Below, piece by piece: positions 57,470-64,000 of a DNA stretch of 64,000 bases. The notes under the pieces are model-generated. The model was given only the letters and a program-made list of their open reading frames with translations, made no database searches and was not told the origin of the DNA. Numbering within the stretch: the first letter of the stretch is position 1; each line of letters begins with the position of its first letter. The DNA comes from Sipunculus nudus (Eukaryota > Annelida > Sipuncula > Golfingiida > Sipunculidae): contig CM049306.1 in the NCBI GenBank assembly GCA_026874595.1, forward strand, positions 18,903,019 to 18,967,018, read 5' to 3'. Made by a program: the position numbers and the translations under genes.

Positions 57470-58595
57470 AATTGTGAACATCCCTGACCTATGACCTTGG
57501 CCTTTTGCCCATATATCAACTGGATTCTTTCTAAATGATGGGTAACTACTAACCACTTAAATCTGGTGTAATTACTTGGCAACCAATGGGTGAATAACTT
57601 TGACCTGCAACCTTTAACCTGCTGACCAACTGACCCCAAAATCAATAAGTTATTTATTCAAGCAAAAAGACTCATAAATATGAAGTTTGAGTCAAACTGA
57701 GTGATGCATAGATGTGGCATATGTGAAAGACTGAAGGTTTGGGTTGAACAGTTACACTTGAAATATGCTCACAAGCATTTAGAACAATTGAATATTGTGA
57801 CCTTGACCTTTGACTTTTTGACCTCAACATCAATAGACTTCTTCCCATATTGGTAGATAAGCCATATAAGACAGATGGAAGGTACAGATTGAAAAGTTTG
57901 CCTGAAAATGACTCCACGCAAGAAGTGGGTGCTGTGAACTTGACCTTTGACCTCAAAAATCAACAGGTCTTTTCCCCTGTTGGCAGAGAAGCGATATCAG
58001 TGCTAGAAGGTTTGGAATGAAAAGTCTAGCTTGAAATGTGTCCACAACCTTTTCAAAGAAGTGGATCCTGTGACCCTGACCTTTGACCTTGTGACCTCAA
58101 AATCTATAGGATTCTTCTCCAACTTAGTAGGTGAGCTATATGTGAAAAATCAAAGAATTGGGATGAAAGGGTTGGCTTAAAATGCATCCACAGGCTTTTC
58201 AAAGAAGAGGCTCCTGTGACCTTGACCTTTGACCTTTTGACCTCAAAAAAAATTATGGTTCTTCCCCTGTTGGTAGGTGAGCTGTATGTGAAAGATGGAC
58301 AGTTTAGGATGAAAATTTTGTCTCAAAGAGTTATTTCTGGGGGGTGCAAACACACCCCATACCTTCGAGAATATAGGTCGCAGTGACCTAATTTCAGGTT
58401 TGCAAGGAGATCTTTTTATAACCTCTAAGACTGCATAGGGTTCATGGCCCTAGCCCCTACAGTTACGATTTGTGCCCTGCTAACGGCGGCCGGCCGGCCG
58501 GACGGCCGGCCGGACGGACAGACGGAAGGACGACGGACAAAGACCCATCGCTATAGCCCAGCATGACTGAAAGTCAGCTGAGCTAAAAATGAGGG
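57470..58595. mobile_element. 139-bp tandem-core element with ACGG hairpin tail
   Basis: About six units carry tgaccttgacctttgacctt and ttcttcccctgttggtagrt. The right portion (gacctaatttcaggttt, gttacgatttgtgccctg) matches the 335-bp element at 29-30.7 kb. It ends in a GC-rich ggccggccggacggccggcc tract, gacggacaaagaccc and a gctatagc...agctgagctaaaaatg stem-loop. Confidence 0.82.
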
Positions 58596-58700
58596 CCCAG
58601 CAGTTCACATGTGACCCGATCATAATTCTGAATTTTAAAAAAATTCTGCCCAGTGGTTATGGAGGAGTTCTCTGGAAACCTATGCGGCGGCGTCCAACTG
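58575..58700. repeat. Fragment shared with the end of the 34.6-kb element
   Basis: cagttcacatgtgacccgat and ggaggagttctctggaaacc match about 35,625-35,700. This shows that element pieces are linked in different orders. Confidence 0.6.
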
Positions 58701-61700
58701 AAAACATAGTATCCGCAAAACTCTGTTTTGGCGGATTCAATTAGTTGGATGACCTCTGACCCCATTATTTATGTGCAGATTTCACAGAGAACCAAAAAAA
58801 ACTGGTGAGAAACTTTTATGGTTAACATTCATAGCAAGTTTCATAATAATCCATTTAAATCCTTATGATTAATCATGTTGACATCAAATGGTAAATCAAC
58901 GGACATATGATATAGATGGAATAAGACTGGACTGAGGTATATGTGGTCACTGCCCATAAATAAATATTTCACATCTACAATATGGGTGTACAGTTAAATA
59001 CTGCCTTTAATTAGAAAGTTCTCTGAAACCAAGATGATCAGTTAAGCAAAAATATTCAAATGTATTAACTGGTCTTCTTTTATTGTGAAGCAGATTTTCC
59101 TCTTGTTTATACTAGTACCAAATCATTGTATCTGCATGAAGGTAGGTAAGGCTGTTTGTTGGATGTTTTTCTCAGACTATTAAGGTGAACTGTAAACATT
59201 TAGCAAAAAGCACAGATGTTACCCTACCCCCTGGAATGGCCACTAAAAACACTTGATTCTGACGAGCATTTTGCTGCTGGCATGTTTTGTGTGTGAAGGA
59301 GATCTGAGTGTCATTTTGTGTACACAGCAACTTTTACCTCAAAGCTATGTTGTCATGTCTGTCAAGAGCTTGGTAAACACTATGTCCACATCACTAGGTT
59401 TTACAGAGATCTTAACCTGCTGTAACACATGGCAGCCGATATATAAATGAGGTTCATTTAATCTTACCTAGACACCTGATAACCTGCCACTGAACGAAAA
59501 TATCAAAAATGTTTCCATTTGAATGACAATTTATTTTTAAAATTAAGAATGCATCTCATTGCGACCATCATCATCTGGGTTCTTGAAAACTGTCAACTGA
59601 CAGCACTGAGCTGACATACATTATCCTCCTGGTACATTAGATATGACTCTTGTAGAATGCTAGACATATTTGGATACCATTATCTTTTAAACAAAAACAC
59701 TAAACTGCCCAGTACACTTAAGACATATTTTTAAACTATGACTTATGAAATTAATAAAAAAGAATACCCTAATTCTTTTTATAACTTAGGTTGAATGCTA
59801 TATCAGAGGCTTTAATGTTATAGCTAAAAAAAAATAATCACAAAAAAATAAAAAAAAGACAGGCCCTTCTCTAAGAAAACCACAATTATTGTAGCCCCGT
59901 GTAACTAATTTCTAACAGTTCTGTCATAAAAATTTGAAGAATATGAAACCTTAGATATAATTCATCTCTTCACAAAAGACATTTCCTAAAAAAGCAAATA
60001 TGCAATACTGAACTAAATACAATTCAACTGTGCATATTTTTTAATATTTCATTACTGAGACGAACCACAATGGAGACCGCAAAAATGTTATCACAAAAAT
60101 ATCAATCTGACATATTATTTCACATTATACATGTCAACTGGGTGCAAACAATGCACAGTAAACAATTATTTCATAGCTAATGAACTTTGGCCGAGACAAA
60201 ATTGATCAAAACAAGGTTGAGCACTCACACTGTTTGTCACAGTGCATCCCAGACTCCATATGAATCACTTAGCAAGTCTGGTATGACTAACCCTGGTCTA
60301 TGGTACCATTAAATAGCTTTCTGGTGTGAGCTATTATCAAATGGAAACATTTTATGGCAAGTGTTTTGGTCTTCTTGTACAGTACTGATAATATAATTTT
60401 TTAATATCTTTGCCAGTTCTACTTTAAATTTGATTGAAAATTTTAAATTGATTCCACCTCTTTCAAAGCCCTGAGATACAGACAAATTGTCCTGTGTTCT
60501 CAATTATCCTAATGTTAGTAATTACAGGTATAATAAGTTAACAAGTCATCACATACACAGACACACACATAGTACATACATACACAGTGACACACCCCTC
60601 GCAGAGAACTGTTACATACTTAAGTGATTATTAAAACATTATTCTATAGTAAATTCAACCTATACAAGATCATGAATGTAAACAGGCCTTTGAAATAAGC
60701 TATCTGTCACAGCAGTCTGCTACTGACTTTACAACAATCCCATACCACAAAAATAAATGTACAAGCATGTGCCTCAAACAGTGGGAGTATACTCAACTTA
60801 CCCCTCCTGAACACCTTAGTCCATACTACCTCCACCAGAACATTTTATATATTAATCATATACACAAACCTTAAAGCTTGCCTGGCCGCCCGCTTCTGGA
60901 AAGTGCGCCAATTCCTCCACATGATAAGGGATCTGAGGGGCCCTTTAATCCTCCAACTTTGGCCTTATCGGCTTAGATGTATAATATGTACACCAGGGAG
61001 CAGTGCTCATGTATAGAGACACCGTTATGTGCACAACACTTGTTGACATTCCAATGACTTGCAGGCCTAGACTTGTTACTGAGACTAATCTGTAGGCCTG
61101 CTCGGTTACGCTCCATGCTTTATTGGAATTGGCACTGGATCAATTTTGCCGTTGTACATGTTAAGCCCTACAGGTATGTAGGAGTATCACTGGTGATAGG
61201 CCCCAGCCACAGGAATATGCTGCTGCATTCATAATTGGGAGCATGGCATGGTCTCCCTGGTACCACAGGTGTAAAGAGGACAAGGCACAGCATGAGCTGA
61301 ACCTGTTCACTGGTCCATAGAGGGTTTAATACCCCTATATAACACAATTTATTATCATGTTTCACCCTTACCATTTCTGTTTCTACTGCCTAACAAAAAG
61401 CCGTGAATGTGACCTTTATGATCCAGCAGCCTTTTTTGCACAAGATTAGGGACATTAAATGATTTTGAAAAAAAAAAAAACAAACAACATGTCATCCTAA
61501 ATCTATTATAAAGTAACCATTAATCTTAGTAGAATCAATAAATTAAACTTAAACAAACCATATCACTAGAACTCAGCCTTGACTACTTTTTTATGAAATT
61601 TTGAAAAACATACAGTAATTTTTCTTCTTGTAAGCTCCATCTTTTAAACAACTTATACTTTTACTTTTATTTAATAACTCATTGAGTAATGACTACAACC

Positions 61701-62004
61701 AAAATTATCTCTGGTGAAGGGCATTCAAATCATAAATTATCCCTTTTTGAGGGAAAAAATAAACTTTGGATCTGAATATGATTTAAACAAAATATTTACA
61801 TTTGACCTATACTTATCAACCAAAAATGAAATTCAATAAATGTTACACAAAGTGTAGAAGGTGGGTTCATTTGTTTCTCATTCATAAATACCTAAACCAG
61901 AATGGCTTTATTTTTGCAATGCAGAAACAGATATAATTTATGTCTTCTCCCTTTGGGTCATTCTAAAACATTAGGGGTAAAATATGCACTATCTCAAAAC
62001 AATG
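58701..62004. other. Upstream intron or 5' flank
   Basis: AT-rich sequence. Apart from the weak first-exon candidate at 60.9 kb, and a GC-richer patch at about 61,000-61,350 without a usable ORF, I see nothing that can be annotated. Confidence 0.5.
60870..60922 (-). CDS. Candidate upstream first coding exon (weak)
   Basis: In a locally GC-rich patch an ATG, preceded by an in-frame TAA, opens MWRNWRTFQKRAARQAL and ends AG|GTTTGT after 53 nt (phase 2). It does not join exon 55166-55366 directly (phase 0). An intervening exon with a 1-nt completing base would be needed; one weak candidate is 56968-57010. It may belong to this gene, to another gene, or be chance. Confidence 0.25.
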
Positions 62005-62530
62005 ATTCTAGATTTCAGCAGATGTTACCTTGAAGGTCAAGGCCAAGGTCATCACTTTTCCAACTCAATGAGATTTTGGTAGAAAGAAATGGTCTGTCAA
62101 ATTTTCAGGAAAAATCATCAGTACTTCCAAAGTCATAGGGGTCACAATAATTCTAGAATTGCACAAATATGACCTTTGAAGGTCAAGTTTAAGGTCACCA
62201 GTACCAAAAATATTCCGAGAACTCACTTAAAACAACATGTGTCAAGTGTGAGGGGTAATCCCTGAAACTTTTTAAAGTAATTGTGTTCACAAGACAGCAA
62301 CTATAATTTGGCTGATTTGACCCAGAAGATCCTGGACAAGGTCATCGCTTTCAAACTCTTCCAAAGTTTTCTGTAGGAATAACGAGTTTCAAATTTTTTA
62401 GGAAAATATGCAGCCCTTCAAAAGTTATTGTGTTCACAAGTTATCCTACACACAAATTCTGATGACACAGATGACAGACGATGGCACTGAAAACAACATG
62501 TATCCCCTGGAGGGGGGGGGGGGAGGGACA
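62005..62530. repeat. About 150-bp AAGGTCA-rich tandem repeat and G tract
   Basis: Three diverged units with gaaggtcaaggccaaggtca or similar occur at about 62033, 62172 and 62330. It ends in atgacagacgatggc and a G12 run at 62512-62523. It resembles the other nuclear-receptor-half-site repeats of the window. Confidence 0.65.
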
Positions 62531-63596
62531 ATAATATTTAACAGGAAATGAAGGTATATTGAAATGTGTACTTGAAATATTTCGTTTTCAACTTAACTTA
62601 GACTGTAACCTGGCACTATTCCAACCCAACATGTGTATTTACAACATTTATGACCTTTACTAACATGACAAGGATATATTCCAATGTCAAGTTTATTAAA
62701 GTGTTTACGTAAACAGTTATATTAACAGAGGTAATTATTCCTGAAGTTGATTGCTCATTGACCTTAGTTTTTTGTACATTGACAGCAGGAGACTAATCAA
62801 CCATTTCTTTCACATGAACACGCCTGTACAAGAAATCTTTCAATAAAACTCTTTAAATCTGATTATAGTACATACATAACAGTTCCTTAATTAGGTTTAT
62901 CAGCTGTTTAAGTGTTTAAGTATTAAGCCTAAAAATCACCAAGATTTGACCAATGGATAAACATTTGTGCAATCTGCTCCACTTAGGTAATGTATTTTTT
63001 TTTCTTAGTAAGACAGCTTTAGTAATTTTGCCCCTGGGCTAGAAATAATATTTGAGTTCATTATATCTAATCCACATTCAGCTGCACACCCAACTTGATA
63101 CAAAGATCTAAGAGTTCCCTTGTAAAGTCTATGAATGTCGATCACAGCCTGCATTCATACCACTTGTGTCAACAAAAGCGTAGGTGTCCGTCCTGTTTCA
63201 ATTTCACTTGCTGTGACCCAGCCATATACAGAGTCCCCTGCCACCTATTCTCATACAGAATTTCACTATGAATATCACACACAGTTACATATCTCACCTC
63301 ACTCTGAGAGGTCAGACTGGACCCTCTTAGCTGGACAAGTAACACAAGTGATCTGTAAATAGACTAACTGAAGAGACCGTGACATGCTGCCATTTAACAA
63401 ACATAAATCCTCTAAGATTCTACTTCAGATTCATCTAATCAATCCTCAACTGATACAATGAAGTACTGGTGTCCTTGGCTGTACCATAAACATCTCTTGA
63501 TACAATCAACCACCTATATTTATAAACCTCATACACTAGCCCTTACATTCCCTCAATACATGTGTCATAATACACAACTCCTTATACCCGAAAAAT

Positions 63597-64000
63597 AATG
63601 TCATTCTGTAGTCTGTAAATATTGTACACTAACTATATATTCCCATGTTGCTGTACTAATCTTATAAAGGCTTTAGGGCAGTCTTCAACTGGATTTTAAA
63701 ATCTCAATATAAATTGTCAAGGAATATTTTCGAAATATTTAAAATTGTGTTATCTGTGTACACTTATCCTATCATCATATCATGAAAATGGTGTCATTCT
63801 GTTGTCTGTAAATATTGTACACTGACTTTATATTCCCTTTTTGCTGTATTGATCTGATAGTGATTAGGCTTTAGGGGACTCTATAAGTGGATTTATATAT
63901 CTCACTATAAATTGCCAAGGACAATTTTAGAAATATTTAAAATTGTGTGTTTTCTGTGTACACTTATGCTAATCATCATTATCATAACATGGAAAGTGTC
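63597..64000. repeat. Tandem duplication of about 190-210 bp (two copies)
   Basis: Both copies contain gtctgtaaatattgtacact, gaaatatttaaaattgtgt and gtgtacacttatsct. They are roughly 80% alike. The window ends in the second copy. Confidence 0.75.

Overview
This is a eukaryotic nuclear window with AT-rich introns, GT/AG splice sites and many tandem or modular interspersed repeats. Several repeats carry ACGG microsatellites and AAGGTCA-rich cores, which is typical of molluscan and especially bivalve genomes. That organism call is inference from repeat style and protein character. No rRNA, tRNA, CRISPR or prokaryotic feature is visible.

One gene dominates the window. It lies on the minus strand from about 55.4 kb (the 5' end may lie further right) down to a stop codon at 8424-8426. 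I reconstructed 34 coding exons by hand from splice sites. Their phases agree across all 33 junctions and give about 2,661 residues with an incomplete N terminus. The protein has a very long coiled coil encoded by large exons (1,914 and 915 nt). Next come a Ser/Pro-rich acidic region of unknown fold, more coiled coil, an SH3 domain, a fibronectin type III (FN3) domain, a second SH3 domain and a Ser-rich tail. The SH3-FN3-SH3 block resembles RIM-binding proteins (RIM-BP/TSPOAP1 family), presynaptic scaffolds that tether RIM and calcium channels. One FN3 and two SH3 domains, rather than three and three, plus the huge coiled coil, make it an unusual member or relative. Three very small exons (12, 33 and 42 nt) sit in the middle and are all frame-neutral if skipped.

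Layout by region: 0-8.4 kb is 3' flank and probable 3' UTR with old repeats. 8.4-13.2 kb holds the C-terminal exons. 13.3-22.0 kb is one intron filled by a composite repeat of 147-bp and 330-bp tandem units, the latter arranged in a 1.92-kb higher-order repeat with about twelve CTCF-consensus-like sites. 22.4-28.8 kb holds SH3-I and coiled-coil exons, interrupted by a 1.4-kb terminal-inverted-repeat element. 29-30.7 kb is a 335-bp tandem repeat. 31.0-38.9 kb holds the linker exons and microexons. 39.3-42.9 kb is an inverted-repeat element overlapping a 33-nt exon plus two more tandem-repeat elements. 43-55.4 kb holds the large coiled-coil exons. 55.5-64 kb is upstream intron or flank with more repeats and a weak candidate first exon at 60.9 kb.

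The most interesting signals are the CTCF-like site array, the inverted repeat that could hide a small exon in an RNA duplex, the 12-nt microexon, and several different repeat families that share a 12-bp palindrome (GGTGGCGCCACC) or an exchangeable ACGG-hairpin tail.
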